NCBI GenBank assembly: GCA_022036555.1
Contig: CM039126.1
Location: 32,883,925 to 32,947,924, forward strand
From: Microstegium vimineum
Taxonomy: Eukaryota > Streptophyta > Magnoliopsida > Poales > Poaceae
DNA: 64,000 bases
Reading direction: 5' to 3'
The notes beneath the pieces were generated by a model that did no database searches, had not been told where the DNA came from, and was given only the letters and a program-made list of their open reading frames with translations. A program made the translations under genes and the position numbers. Of the stretch, positions 35,063 to 46,108 are shown one piece after another; the first letter of the stretch is position 1, and the number at the start of each line of letters is the position of its first letter.

Positions 35063-36189
35063 GCAAAAAGGAGAGTCCTACTCCAAGGACTTAAAATTAA
35101 GGAGCCTTCGCCGAAAGGTAAGTCAGTAGTTATCTTTTATTTCCATTCTTACATTTAGTTCAATTACTTAATTTCTATCATGGTTAAAATTCAGAAAACT
35201 AAAAGTTAGATTAAATAAAACTTGAGAATTGGTTTAGCACTAAAAATTGACAAAAGGTAGAGCCATAGAGTGGTCGGCCGACCACCATATGCACCTACCT
35301 TGGCTCATTAAATCACAATATGCCTTTTGATCTTTATAAAAGAAAAAAAATGGTGGACTAGGGTGGTCGGCCGACCACCCTAGGTACCCTATGTTCATCC
35401 CTCTTTCTTCCCCATCATCCTTTGTCCAAGCATCTCAAGTAGTGAGGCTTTCAAAAGTCAGATTCTTGCTTTGGGAGACATCTCTTTTGCTTTGTCATGC
35501 TTTAAAGTACATCAATCACTTTTGTTTGAAGCATGACACATCCTTGTCTCCCACTACTCCTTGTTCAAAGTGGGAAATCATGACACCTATCACTTTCACT
35601 TTGTCATGCTTTGAAAAAGAACACACATCAATCACCTTTTATCAAAGCATGACATACCTTTGTCCCCCACTACTCTTTGTTTAAAGAGGAGAATCTTGAG
35701 CACTTTAGATCAGCTTTTGATCACATCACATAGCATCTTTCACCTTTCACCAAGCACTAGACAAAGCTTGAGCGTAATCCCCACTTTAAGGGGGTCGGCC
35801 GACCACTCTATGGTCACCTCCTCTCCCTCTTTTGCTTTGTGTAAGGCATCCATTAAAGATAGTGATCATGGCACCCAAGGGCATGCCCAAGGGGTGGTCG
35901 GCCAACCACCCTATGGTGCCCCCTTGGTGCCATCTTCTTCCTCTATAAAACCCCATACAAGGAGAGCTCCATTCCTCACACCAGAATCTAGTTCTTGCTC
36001 AAGCCTCTCCTTGTCTTGCTCTCTCCTCTCTTCATTCAAGAGAAGTTCTTAGCTCCCAAGAGAAGTATACTACTCCACAAGAAGATATCTTCATCAGGCT
36101 TCTCTTAGCTCTATCCTATCCCCCAAGACAACTAGGAAACTCTCTCCACATACAACCGTGTCCTAGTCTTGCCTCTTCCTCTCTAAAAG
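35063..36189 (+). promoter_or_regulatory. N1 spacer upstream of ORF2: GTAAGT site, palindromes, internal TATA box
   Basis: No ORF of note. GTAAGT donor-like site at 35118-35123, just after the gag-protease stop. Palindromes with core GGTCGGCCGACC at 35272-35283, 35365-35376 (part of a perfect 26-bp palindrome, 35358-35383) and 35793-35804, with a one-base variant near 35896. A TATA box CTCTATAAAA at 35941-35950 follows the last palindrome by about 40 bp. A pyrimidine-rich leader with TCTCTAAAAG directly before the ORF2 ATG could serve as a splice acceptor. The layout matches the LTR U3. Confidence 0.6.
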
Positions 36190-37440
36190 ATGAAGAACCC
36201 ATTGACATCCGCATTCAAGAAAATGAAGCAAGCTCTAGGTGGGAGCTCGTCTCATCACTCCCACCAATCCGAGGATACTTCCCAAGGAAGAAGAAGGGGA
36301 GGTTCTGCCCGATACACTTGGGAGAACCTCCAAACCAGTGAACACCCCCAGGAGGAAGAAGTGCCGACGGAGGTACCTCATATCGGGGCGTTCATGGTAC
36401 CCCCGATGAGGACCTATGACCAACAAAGTGGTCTCTGGTTTGACCAACTAGAGTACCAAAGGCATCTTTCTCTTCAGGATCGATCTTTCGAGCACACAAG
36501 GATATTGGATCCGAGTCTTCTCTCCAACGCAGGTATGATCACTGAGTTTGACACTATCTTTTCCACTATTGGTTGGTCTGGCTTTTGGCAAATAGAAGAG
36601 CATGGAATTGAGTTGCTCACAATAGAATTCTTATGCTCTCTCCAAGTCTCTAATGTTGGAATATCTTTTCACATGTTTAATCAAAGTCATAGTCTAACTT
36701 GGAGTCATCTAAATGCTGCTCTTGGCTTTGAAAATTCATGCTTGATAGATTTAGACCTTGCCATGCGTAGGTTTAATAAGAGGAAGTTTTGGTTCTCTAT
36801 CTCTGCTCTAAAAGATCTTTCAAATCCTAAACCTGAGGAAATTCATAATCCAACCCTTCGCTTCATACATCTTTGGATGAAAATGACTTTGTTTCCTGGA
36901 AGTAATGCTAGCTTGATAAGTGACATGGAATTAAAATTGCTTTATGCCATGGTAAATAAAATTCAAATCTCTCCTGTAAAATGTTTAGTGAAATTTTGGC
37001 AAAGTTCAATTGAGAGTAAAGAATCTTTTCAATTGACATCTTTAATTACTCGTCTTGCTGAATCCATGAACCTGCTAAATGGCACGCAACCCTTTGTTTA
37101 CATCTCTGCTCCTATAGCTGTAATCTCAGAAGAATATCTTACATCTACTCAAATGCTAAAAAGATATGCCAGTGGTGATCTTAAAATGATTTACAATGGC
37201 CATACAATTGAGGTGCCTCTTTCAAATAGGCAACTTCAGTTGTATAGGACCCATAAGCTAACCCTTGATTTAGATCAAGGCATTGGGCAAAGAGGTTTTG
37301 CAGGTCTAAACAGGAGAGCTCAGGAGGGGCTTCACTTTGTTCATCTTGAGCAAGGTGGTCCTTCCCAAGGAACTTTTGGTGAGGAGGAAGATGACGCATC
37401 TTCCGATCCCATGCACACTTCTAGTGGCATGCCTCCTTGA
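36190..37440 (+). CDS. N1 ORF2: Athila ORF1-like plant retrotransposon protein
   Basis: 416 codons open from MKNPLTSAFKKMKQAL. A basic, Ser/His-rich N-terminus (about residues 1-60) is followed by a globular part with GWSGFWQIEEHGIELLTIEFLCSL, TWSHLNAALGF, FWFSISALKDLSN, IHNPTLRFIHLWMKMTLFPG and LKLLYAMVNKIQISPV. This pattern is typical of the ATHILA ORF-1 family (PF03078) and related plant transposon proteins. After the TGA the frame continues with Glu/Arg-rich coiled-coil-like sequence to about 37674, with further stops, matching the C-terminus of the N2 copy, so the ancestral protein was near 490 residues. No catalytic motif is visible. Role unknown; nucleic-acid or capsid association is conceivable. 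Confidence 0.75.
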   Translation: MKNPLTSAFKKMKQALGGSSSHHSHQSEDTSQGRRRGGSARYTWENLQTSEHPQEEEVPTEVPHIGAFMVPPMRTYDQQSGLWFDQLEYQRHLSLQDRSFEHTRILDPSLLSNAGMITEFDTIFSTIGWSGFWQIEEHGIELLTIEFLCSLQVSNVGISFHMFNQSHSLTWSHLNAALGFENSCLIDLDLAMRRFNKRKFWFSISALKDLSNPKPEEIHNPTLRFIHLWMKMTLFPGSNASLISDMELKLLYAMVNKIQISPVKCLVKFWQSSIESKESFQLTSLITRLAESMNLLNGTQPFVYISAPIAVISEEYLTSTQMLKRYASGDLKMIYNGHTIEVPLSNRQLQLYRTHKLTLDLDQGIGQRGFAGLNRRAQEGLHFVHLEQGGPSQGTFGEEEDDASSDPMHTSSGMPP

Positions 37441-37686
37441 CCATCACAATCGCGAAGAGCATGGGCATCCTTCTCGTCCACACAAGAAAGGGAGCATCCT
37501 GAATTGCGGCAACAATTCGATCATCTCACCAACACCTTTGGTGAGCTGCGTGTTGAGCACAATGAGACAGCACGCATAGTCTAGCAAACTGCCGAAGACA
37601 TCCAAGCAATGCAAGAAGAACAATACCGGCAGTGGGACTCTTGGCGGCAACTACATCCACATCCGCTGCATTATTGAGCAAAAGAT

Positions 37687-37722
37687 AAGCTTGGGGGAGG
37701 CTCGCTCCCCACTAAGGTAAGT
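37687..37722 (+). other. Internal polypurine tract with hairpin and GTAAGT site (N1)
   Basis: AAGCTTGGGGGAGG at 37687-37700 duplicates the real polypurine tract (38681-38692). It folds into a hairpin (GGGGAG/CTCCCC) and is followed by AAGGTAAGT (37717-37722). N2 and Z have the same unit. Confidence 0.6.
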
Positions 37723-38680
37723 ATTTAATTTTAGCATTTATATTCATGCAATTTCTTGCTTATCTTTTGTTTTTGCATCTAAAAAAAATCTCTGCATATG
37801 AAAATAATAAAAAGACTTTCTCTACTCCACTCTGATATGTTCCATGAAATTTTTTCTCCTATGGAAATGATGAATAGTTGCTCTGCTAAATGTTTCTCTA
37901 GTACTTAGTATACAATTTGGTATTTCTCTAAGTATGGATTATTTGGCTTAAAAGAAATCATCATGAACCTGAAACTTTTGTGGGTTGCAAATGTTGTAAC
38001 TAAGTCTAAGTTGTTGTGAGACATGATATAACAAGACAAGAGCTACTATAATATTGTTCTAAGAAAGAATGACTATCAGAGTTTTATTTATTAAAATGAT
38101 AAAAACACTTTTTGTTCCTCAATGGTGAAAATTCCTACCAAAGCCATACATGCTCTTTCATGATATAAGCTTTCTACATAAGCTGCTTGCTTTGTGTTGA
38201 GTTTGGTCAAGTTTTGTGACCCTTGTTGAGAGATTTATCATGCTCCCAAGATCAAGATCACGTACACGCCACATATACATGCTGCTTCTACACTGGAAGT
38301 ATGCAGAAACATGTCTTACATTTCCACATAGTTCATACTCCATGCTCTAATAGAAAAACTCTCTCTAGATTGTTGCTAGTTAATGAGACATAGACCATGC
38401 AAAATTATAAAAAAATTGTGAAACTTGTGAAACTTGTGAAAGAATGAGAAAACTTGTGCTCAAGTCGAGTTGTTCTATCTCTCAACTTCCCAAGACGAAG
38501 GATAAAGCTATAGGCCCCATGAAGGACTAAGGTAATATGGGTGAGTCTTTATTGCTAATTTTTCCATTCAAAAGAAAAGTATGATTGTTGTATATTTAGT
38601 ACTCTTGAAATATGAAGCATAGTAGCAACTCCTGATCCATCGAGCTAAGTTTGATTGTTTGCTCGGGACGAGCAAAGGTT
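37723..38680 (+). other. N1 conserved 3' non-coding module
   Basis: No credible ORF. Shared blocks with N2 (46109-47440) and Z (59698-61317): GATGATGAATAGTTGCTCTG at 37867, ATCAAGATCACGTACAC at 38251, GTAGCAACTCCTGATC near 38619. N1 lacks a few hundred bases present in N2 between about 38400 and 38430. Confidence 0.65.
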
Positions 38681-38692
38681 AAGCTTGGGGGA
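38681..38692 (+). other. N1 polypurine tract
   Basis: AAGCTTGGGGGA a few bases before the 3' LTR start (TGTTGGCAC at 38696). Confidence 0.85.
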
Positions 38693-39414
38693 TCTTGTTG
38701 GCACAAATTACGGTACACTTTTTCATAACCAAAATGCTGCCACCAACCTCAGGATCAAGGATAAACAAACACATCATGAGCATATTTTATCAAATAACTA
38801 GTTCCACATGTCCATGAGTGTTTGAATGCAGGAATGAGTAAATGAAGCAAAGGAGGGCCAGTGGGACTCACATAGGGTGTCGGCCGACCACCCTATGGAC
38901 CCACTTGTCTCCCCTCTCGGCCATGATCCAAGAGAAGCATCCTAGAGTTATTTCCAACCCTTGGATCATTCTGTGCTTTCTCTCAACGGCTCACAAAGAG
39001 AGCACATGGATCCATGGGCCCACACCAAGGAGATAAACGTGACAACCACTTTAGAACTAATAGCCAACCTCAATGACAAGTGGAACCAGCACCAGGGAGG
39101 ACGAAGTGGGCCAGACACCCCAAGGGGGGGGGTCGGCCGACCACCCCCTGTGCCCACCTAGCTCCCACCTGGTCCCCTGACCAGTGGGGCCACTTACAAA
39201 GGCAAGAGGAGGGCCCACCTGCCATAGGGGTGGTCGGCCGACCGACCCCCTAGGTCGGTTTGGCCCCTCCAACCGCCATACCACTCTACACATGGTGGAA
39301 ATCCACACCATCCACCCTTGGTCGGTTCAAGGGTCGGTTGGATCCAAGGGTGGAGAATGAAAGACCCTGGATCGCTGACGTGGCGATGGAGTAGCCCCTA
39401 CTCCACCTCCCACT

Positions 39415-39422
39415 ATAAATAG
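39415..39422 (+). promoter_or_regulatory. TATA box of N1 3' LTR
   Basis: TATAAATA, about 170 bp downstream of the last palindrome. Equivalent boxes are at 40621-40628 and 48168-48175 in N2. Confidence 0.75.
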
Positions 39423-39903
39423 AGGGTCACCCCCCCTCTCTTACACATGGTGAAGAAGCCTACAAGATCTATTCCTTAAATTGTTCTAGTAGTTTAGTCT
39501 AGAGTGGGAGTTAGAGTTGAGTCGAGCTGCGCTCGGGATTTCTGGAGTTGTCTTCTAGGAAGTCTTCTGGTATAGCTCTTGTATCTTTCCTTCTTTGTAA
39601 GACTTTATCTTATTCAATATATTATCTTTTCTCTTTACTTTACTTAGTATTTACTTTGAGCATTACTATACTAGATATAGTATTGTTATATGCTTTTGCT
39701 CTTTAATAGCCTTTACATTCATAGTCTGTGATCCTTGTGACCTTTACTGTATGCGATCATAGCCTGTCATAGGGTGCTTTGATTATAGATCATAGTCAAA
39801 GTAGTAAGTTGTGTGTAAGCGTGGTTCTTATACATCATCTTACCCTTGGTTACCGCTTGCTGCACGGATTGTTTGTGGTAGCTAGCAAGAGGTGACAGCC
39901 TTG

Positions 39904-39908
39904 TCTTG
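39904..39908. repeat. Target-site duplication of N2, left copy (TCTTG)
   Basis: TCTTG here and TCTAG at 49022-49026 flank N2. The uninterrupted N1 5' LTR has TCTAG at this place, so the left copy carries one later mutation. Confidence 0.75.
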
Positions 39909-41620
39909 TGTTGGCACAAATTATGACCAAAATTTATATAACTAAAATAATGCCAACAGACTTAGGATCAAGGATAAACAAACAAACATGAACATATTTT
40001 ATCAAATAACCAGTTCCACATGTCCATGAAGTGTTTGTCTGTAGGAATAAAATGGAGTAAAGGAGACCCAGTGGGACCCACATAGGGGGTCGGCCGACCA
40101 CCATGTGGGCCCACCAGGCCTCCTCCTTCAGCCATGATCCATGTGAAGCAATCTAGAGTGATTCCCAGCCCTTGGATCACTCTGTGTTTTCTCTCAACGG
40201 TCTACAAACAAAGCACATGGATCCTTGGGCCCACACCAAGAGATCAACACGACAAACACTTCAGAATGACCAACCTGAAGTACATGACAAGTGAGGCCAA
40301 CACCAGGAAGGACGTGGTAGGCCAGAGACCCTAGGGGGGGTCGGCCGACCACCCCCTGGGCCCACCTGGCCCCACTCGGTCCCTGACCAGTAGGACCACC
40401 ACCAGAAGGCTAAGTGGTGGCCCACTGACCATAGGGGGGGTCGGCCGAACCACCCCCTAGGTCAGTTGGGACCCACTCAACCGCCATACCAATTACCAGG
40501 AGATAGAAATCCAATCCATCCATTTCTGGCGGTTCTATGACGGTTTGATCCAAGGGATGAGGTTTGAAGCTCCTTGGATTGATGACATGGAACTAGAGTA
40601 GCCCCTGCTCTATCGTCCACTATAAATAGAGGCCTAGACCTCCCCTCTAGGCATGATGTAATCCATACAAGCCACTATTGTTATCAAGTGGAGATTAGTC
40701 TAGTGGGTGTTCTCTAGTGTGGGAGTTAGAGTTGAGTTGAGCTTCGCTCGGGTTTTCCGGATATTGTCTTCCTGGAGAATCTGGTATAAGCTCTTGTATC
40801 TTTTCTCTTTTGTAAGACTTTACTTATTTAATGCAATATTCCTTCTTTACTTTACTTAGTCTTTACTTTGTGCAATATTATACTTGCTATAGTATTGTTG
40901 TGGTTTATCTTGTCAACTAGTTGTTAGAAACTAAATTGAGATCCTTGTGGCCTTTCCTATATACGATCATCGCCTGTCATAGGGTGCTCTAGTTGACCGT
41001 ATACACAATTATAGTAGTAAGAATAAGTGTAAGCGTGGTGCTTATACTTAATCTTACCTTTGGTTATTTGTTGTTGCATGGATTGTTTGTGGTAGCTAGC
41101 AAGAGGTGACAGCCTTGTCTAGTCGTTGTATTCCACCACGTGTTTATAGGAATGTTCTTAAAAGATAAGGCCCCGGTAAGAAGAGGGCGTGGTACGGTAG
41201 GAGTTTTGTCCTCCTACTGATCTATCCCCTCGCCTAGCATACTTGTATTGAGGAATCAATCGAAGTTTGTCTTAGCTAAGTGCCATAGTTAAGTCCACAG
41301 AGGTAGAGTTGGAATCATAGGAACCCTTTTGACTCTCTCGTTGTCCTCCCACATAGTTATACTCATTAGTCATCTCTTACTTATCATTACCGGTTTGTTA
41401 CATCATCATTACCTTCCTATCATTATATCATTTACCCCCGTACACTAGTTGGTGCTAAATTGAGGTGATCTCTAGGGTCTCTCTTTTATTATTATTTCTA
41501 TCTTCGCTTTCCCTTGGGAGAATATAAATTACGATACCCTGAAATACTCCTGGGTGAAGTGCTACAATGGTATAATCTGTGCGCTTGTTGATTTATCCAA
41601 TAGTCATAAGAAATACCATG
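39909..41620 (+). repeat. N2 5' LTR, 3' end deleted
   Basis: Starts TGTTGGCACAAATTATG. Palindromes at 40088-40099, 40339-40350 and 40441-40448, TATA box at 40621-40628. Ends abruptly at 'aaatacca', where it joins gag sequence. Confidence 0.88.
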
Positions 41621-43278
41621 GAATCCAAGATTGGCTCCTGATTCAAGGTATCTACTATGGGTTAACACCAATAACCAGTAGTCACCTTGATGCAGCCGCT
41701 AGAGGAGCATTCACCTCACTCAATGTCACACAAGCAAAAGATCTTATTGAGAAGATAGTGACAAATCAAGGGTGGAAAGATGAAAGGCTCCCAGTCAAGA
41801 AAAAGAGTGCAGCAACTATTCATGAAGTAACTGCACTCTCCACAAGTATGGATCTCCTAATGAAGAAACTCGAAGAACGAGCAAACTTCAAGAAGGATAG
41901 AGATGCCATCCAACACTATATCTCCACACAAGCCTACAAGTCAGAACAATGGTGTGAGGTATGTGGTGGGAATCATTCAGGAAACAATTGCCCCGAAACC
42001 CATGAAGGCGTGAGCTTCATCAATAACAATGAGAAACTGCCTCAACAATCAGGATCAAAGCCACCACCCTTCAATCAAGGTAATAAAGGTAAAGGTTTTA
42101 ATAATTTCAACAAGCCTTCCGTTAAAGATCTTGTCTTAAGCCAAGCTAGGATTAATGAAAGTATGAATAATAAACTAGCAGCTAATGATAAGACCCTTGA
42201 AACTTTAAACAATAAAATGGATGATTTTGTTTTTGTTGTAAAGAATCAATTGAACTTCAATAATATGATAGAAAGAAAATTATCTCAATTGATATCTTCT
42301 GCTCCATATCTTGGAAGATCTGAAAAAGTCTCTAGTATAAGTGCGGTGACCACGAGAGGGGGTAAGACCACTCGCGATCCACCACATCCTAACGCTTCAA
42401 GCAAAACTACAAGGAAGGAAAAAGAAGTTGAAGTAGAAGAACAACAGGAAGAAGAAGAAGAAGAGATTGCACCACTCCAGGACCCTATCAAGTTTCATGG
42501 GAAAACAGCCCCACACGAGTACTACGATACAAACATTCTACTGCCATTCCCAAGAAACCAAAGACGACAATCGACAGACGAACGCTTCGAGAAATTTGTT
42601 GAGGTAATTTGTCAATTATATGTCCATATACCCCTACTTGATGCAATGCAGGTCCCAACCTATGCCAAGTATTTGCGGGACATTCTTAACAATAATAGGC
42701 CATTACCCACCACCAAAGTCATCAAGTTGACGGAGGAGTACAGTGCAACCATACTTAACTAGCTGCCATTGAAGAAGAAGGACCCAGGGTGTCCTACCAT
42801 TGATTGCTCCATCGGGACTCAACAATTTGAGCATGCCCTCTGTGATTTGGGAGCAAGCGTCAGTGTCATGCAAAAGGTAGTTTTTGACAAACTAACTCAT
42901 GCTACTTTGTCCCCTACACCAATGTGCTTGCAGTTGGTGGATCAATCAATTCGTTATCCCGCGGGGATCGCTGAAAATATTCCTGTCAAAATACGAGAAT
43001 TTTTCATCCCCGTGGATTTCGTGGTGTTGCATATGGAGGTAGACAAGAAGACCCCGCTCATCCTAGGAAGACCATTCCTCAGTACCGCGAATGCACACAT
43101 CGATGTAGGAGCTGGTGAAATTCAATTCAACATCAATGGAACCCAAGAAATATTCCACTTCAAGCCAAAAGTCGAGCAATGCTCCATAATCAAGGTATTC
43201 GAATGCGACCCATGTGTCAATTATACTTACCTGGCAAAATTGAAGCAACAACCTCAGGCGAAACTCAAACGGGTATGA
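41621..43278 (+). pseudogene. gag-pr: N2 gag-protease, N-terminally deleted
   Basis: Begins within gag at IQDWLLIQGIYYG because of the deletion. Zinc knuckle CEVCGGNHSGNNC has lost one residue relative to N1 (CX2CX3HX4C). A very acidic Glu run near 42440 precedes PIKFHGKTAPHEYYD. One in-frame TAG at 42760-42762 separates it from the protease (HALCDLGASVSVM, then PLILGRPFLSTA). The final stop is TGA at 43276. The reading frame is otherwise continuous. Confidence 0.87.
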
Positions 43279-44534
43279 CGAAAGAAAGTGATCAAACCAT
43301 GCACCGCTCCACCTCAAAAACCCCGGAATCAAATTCAACGGGCAAATGAGGAGGACGACCCTACTTCAACTAATTAAAAGCCTGGGTACATGAAAGGTAA
43401 GTTTTCTTTCGCATTCTCATTTAAATTCTTGAACCCTTCTTCATGATCTCTTCCCCATACCAGATAATAATCATGTTTAATCATAATAAAATTTGAAAAC
43501 ATAAAAAAAACATCAAAGTCTTGAACTTCTCTTTTCTGCAAAAGTTTGCATTGTGTTTTATTTAACATCGGAGGAGTAGTGACCCAAAGCTAGGCCTTTT
43601 TGAGGACTTGGTGGGGTCGGCCGATCAGGTCCTTGGCCCCACTGCCCTTTGTCTTGGCCCTGCTGCGAGATACCACCAGGGGGCAGTATGCTAGGTGCCA
43701 AGTATCACAATAAGTGATCGGCCGAGCAGGCCTTGGCCCCACTGATCTCTGTCCTACCCTGCCTCGTGATTCCCTACATTAGAGCAGAGCACATGGCCCT
43801 CTGATCACCACAGTGATCGGCCAATCCCTCTCTCTCCCCTTTCCTCTTCTCCTTTCTCCACCTCGAGATGCTTCATGTTTGATTCCCAAACAAATGAAGC
43901 TAGAGCCAAGGAGGACATGAATTGACTCCTTCCATCACTGCTTTGCCTCCTTCCATCCCTCTCTTCATGCCATGCACACAGTTTGTCCTTTGCATTTTCA
44001 CTACACCGAGAAGCATCATGGCAAAAGAGGTTTACTTATCACTAGGAGCCTAATTCTCCTATTATCATCAAAACCTCTTGATCATACCACTTTAGCAAAT
44101 AATCATGCCATCCTCTCTAAGAACTCAAAGCCAAAAGGGGGAGCATCTCTTGCCATTTATCAGAGCAACATGACCCATGTCCTCTCCTTGCTCCCCACTA
44201 CCTTCACTTTGGCATGGTGCACCAAAGCATCAAATGATGCATTCGGCCGATCCAAGGGGAGGTCCCCTCCTCCAAATCTTTGTCGAGCATCTCTGCCACA
44301 CCACTACCTTGCAAGAAGGGCACTCAAGGCCATGTATGGTGGTCGGCCGACCAGGCCCACACTCCCATTTGATCTCCCCTCTCTTCTACTATATGAACAC
44401 AAGCAGAGCACTCTCTCAAAACACACACTCTCGACCACAGCAGCTCACAAAGCCAAAAATCCCTTGCCATCTCTTCATTTAGCTTCACCGCTAATCAAGC
44501 AAAGGATTCTAGCTTAGTTAGTGAAAGTAACACC
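43279..44534 (+). promoter_or_regulatory. N2 spacer upstream of ORF2: GTAAGT site, palindromes, internal TATA-like box
   Basis: GTAAGT at 43397-43402. TCGGCCGA-type palindromes: degenerate near 43616, 43707, 43820 and 44254, and a good copy at 44341-44352. TATATGAA at 44390-44397 is 38 bp downstream of the last one. The sequence is otherwise diverged from the N1 spacer, so the motif pattern is what is kept. Short frames here look fortuitous. Confidence 0.55.
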
Positions 44535-46010
44535 ATGAAGTCACTCAAGAAAGTTATCAAGAAAGCGCGAAGCTCAGTTAGAGGGAGTTCCTCCCGAAAT
44601 TCCCAAAGAGGGAGTTCATCCCAAGGCACCGATATTATGTCTATTGACTCAAGGCATGAGTCAGTGCATATGTCGGATGCCACAGAAGTCATGACCAACA
44701 GTGCTAGCTATGAAGATGTTGAGCAAGAATCTCATAACACCAGTCACTACGAGCCGGCCGATAACTCAGGAGAACAATCATCAAGAATCACTGACCCTGA
44801 GACCGGCATCCAGCTCGCACCTCATGAGATGGATATTTTCAACACCTTGAAAGACCAATAGTACGAGCACACCAAGGTAATTGACCCTGACCTCTTAGCT
44901 AAAATAGGGTTAGACTCAAACTTTCGTGAGGTCTTTAGTTCCATAGGGTGGACCAGTGTTTTTTGGGATATAGCTAGGAACCCAGGAAGTAAACTCTTAA
45001 CTCTAGAGTTCCTAAGCACGGTCAATACAAATGCTCAAAGGATTTCTTTCCGGTTGCTTAATCATTCATTTACTTTCACCTGGAAAGAGTTCAGTTTTCT
45101 GCTCGGTTGTAGAAACTCCTGCGCTGTTAATCTTGAGCATGCTACACAGGGATATAATAGCCATGATTTTTGGAAACTGATTTCTGGAAAGCATAATGCT
45201 AGACACCCACGAATAAGCGAAATTCATAATCCTACTTTACGGTTCATGCATCGTTGGATAGGAATAACCTTGTTCCCTCGAGATGATGTAAGGCCTTTAA
45301 CAAATGTTGAACTAAGAATACTTTTTGCCATGGTAAACAAATTTTAAATTTCTCCTGTTAGAGCCATGGTAGATCACTGATGCTCAGCCAGTAGTAGAAA
45401 AGGACCTTTTGAGTTTATATCCATCATCACTAAAATCATGCACAATATGGCTCCGCTTTATAACTACCAGTTCTTCTTAAGTTCTCCAAGAGCTGTGTTG
45501 GACATGAATTATTTTGCGCAAGGACATATTTTGATGCATGGGCTAAATGAAACTGTCATTTATATGAACAACGAACCCCTAAAAAGAATTCCACTTCCTT
45601 GTGAAAGGCTTAAACTGTATAGGTGTAGGCAACTAACCTTTACTACAGACACACAAGAAGGGCGTAGGAGTTTTGCAGGTCGAAGGGTGACACGCAGCAT
45701 GGCATATGCTACACAAGAAGAAAGCACATCTCTAGGCCTAGACTTCGTAGATGAGTCCATGAGCACCACACAGTTCTCCAGCTCGAGCAGTGGACTCCAA
45801 AGATCAGCGTCACATGTACAAAGTGGACGATTTTCTTTTGCTTCGTCTTCACAGGGAAGAGAGGACCGTGAACTCCGTCATGACGTGGATTTACTCACCA
45901 CCCAAGTAGATGATCTACGGGTGAATCATGGAATCCTCCATGAGAATGTGGTCCAAAATCAGCAAAGGGTCCAAGAAATGAGAGACTTTCAGGCTCAGCA
46001 GTGGGCCTAG
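44535..46010 (+). pseudogene. N2 ORF2: Athila ORF1-like protein, interrupted by stops
   Basis: One frame of about 492 codons from MKSLKKVIKKARSSV to TAG at 46008. Stops at 44859-44861 (after LKDQ), 45345-45347 (where N1 reads Gln) and near 45379 (a Trp position in N1). Globular blocks match N1: IGWTSVFWDIA, FTWKEFSFLLGCRN, IHNPTLRFMHRWIGITLFP, LRILFAMVNKF. The C-terminus is a clear coiled coil (REDRELRHDVDLLTTQVDDL). Broken, and likely dead. Confidence 0.78.
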
Positions 46011-46071
46011 TTCTATGATTATCATGGAATAGACCCAACACAATTCCCTCCACAAGGACCATGAAAAGAAT

Positions 46072-46108
46072 AAGCTTGGGGGAGGTTCCCTCCCCCACTA
46101 AGGTAAGT
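46072..46108 (+). other. Internal polypurine tract with hairpin and GTAAGT site (N2)
   Basis: AAGCTTGGGGGAGG folds with the following CCTCCCCC (8-bp stem, 3-base loop) and is followed by AAGGTAAGT at 46101-46108. Same unit as in N1 and Z. Confidence 0.6.

Larger units (their letters stand above)
38696..39908 (+). repeat. N1 3' LTR, left part (interrupted by N2)
   Basis: Starts TGTTGGCACAAATTACGG. U3 contains three copies of the TCGGCCGA palindrome (38880-38887, 39131-39142, 39232-39243) upstream of a TATA box at 39415-39422. Cut at 39908 by N2 and continued at 49022. Confidence 0.9.
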
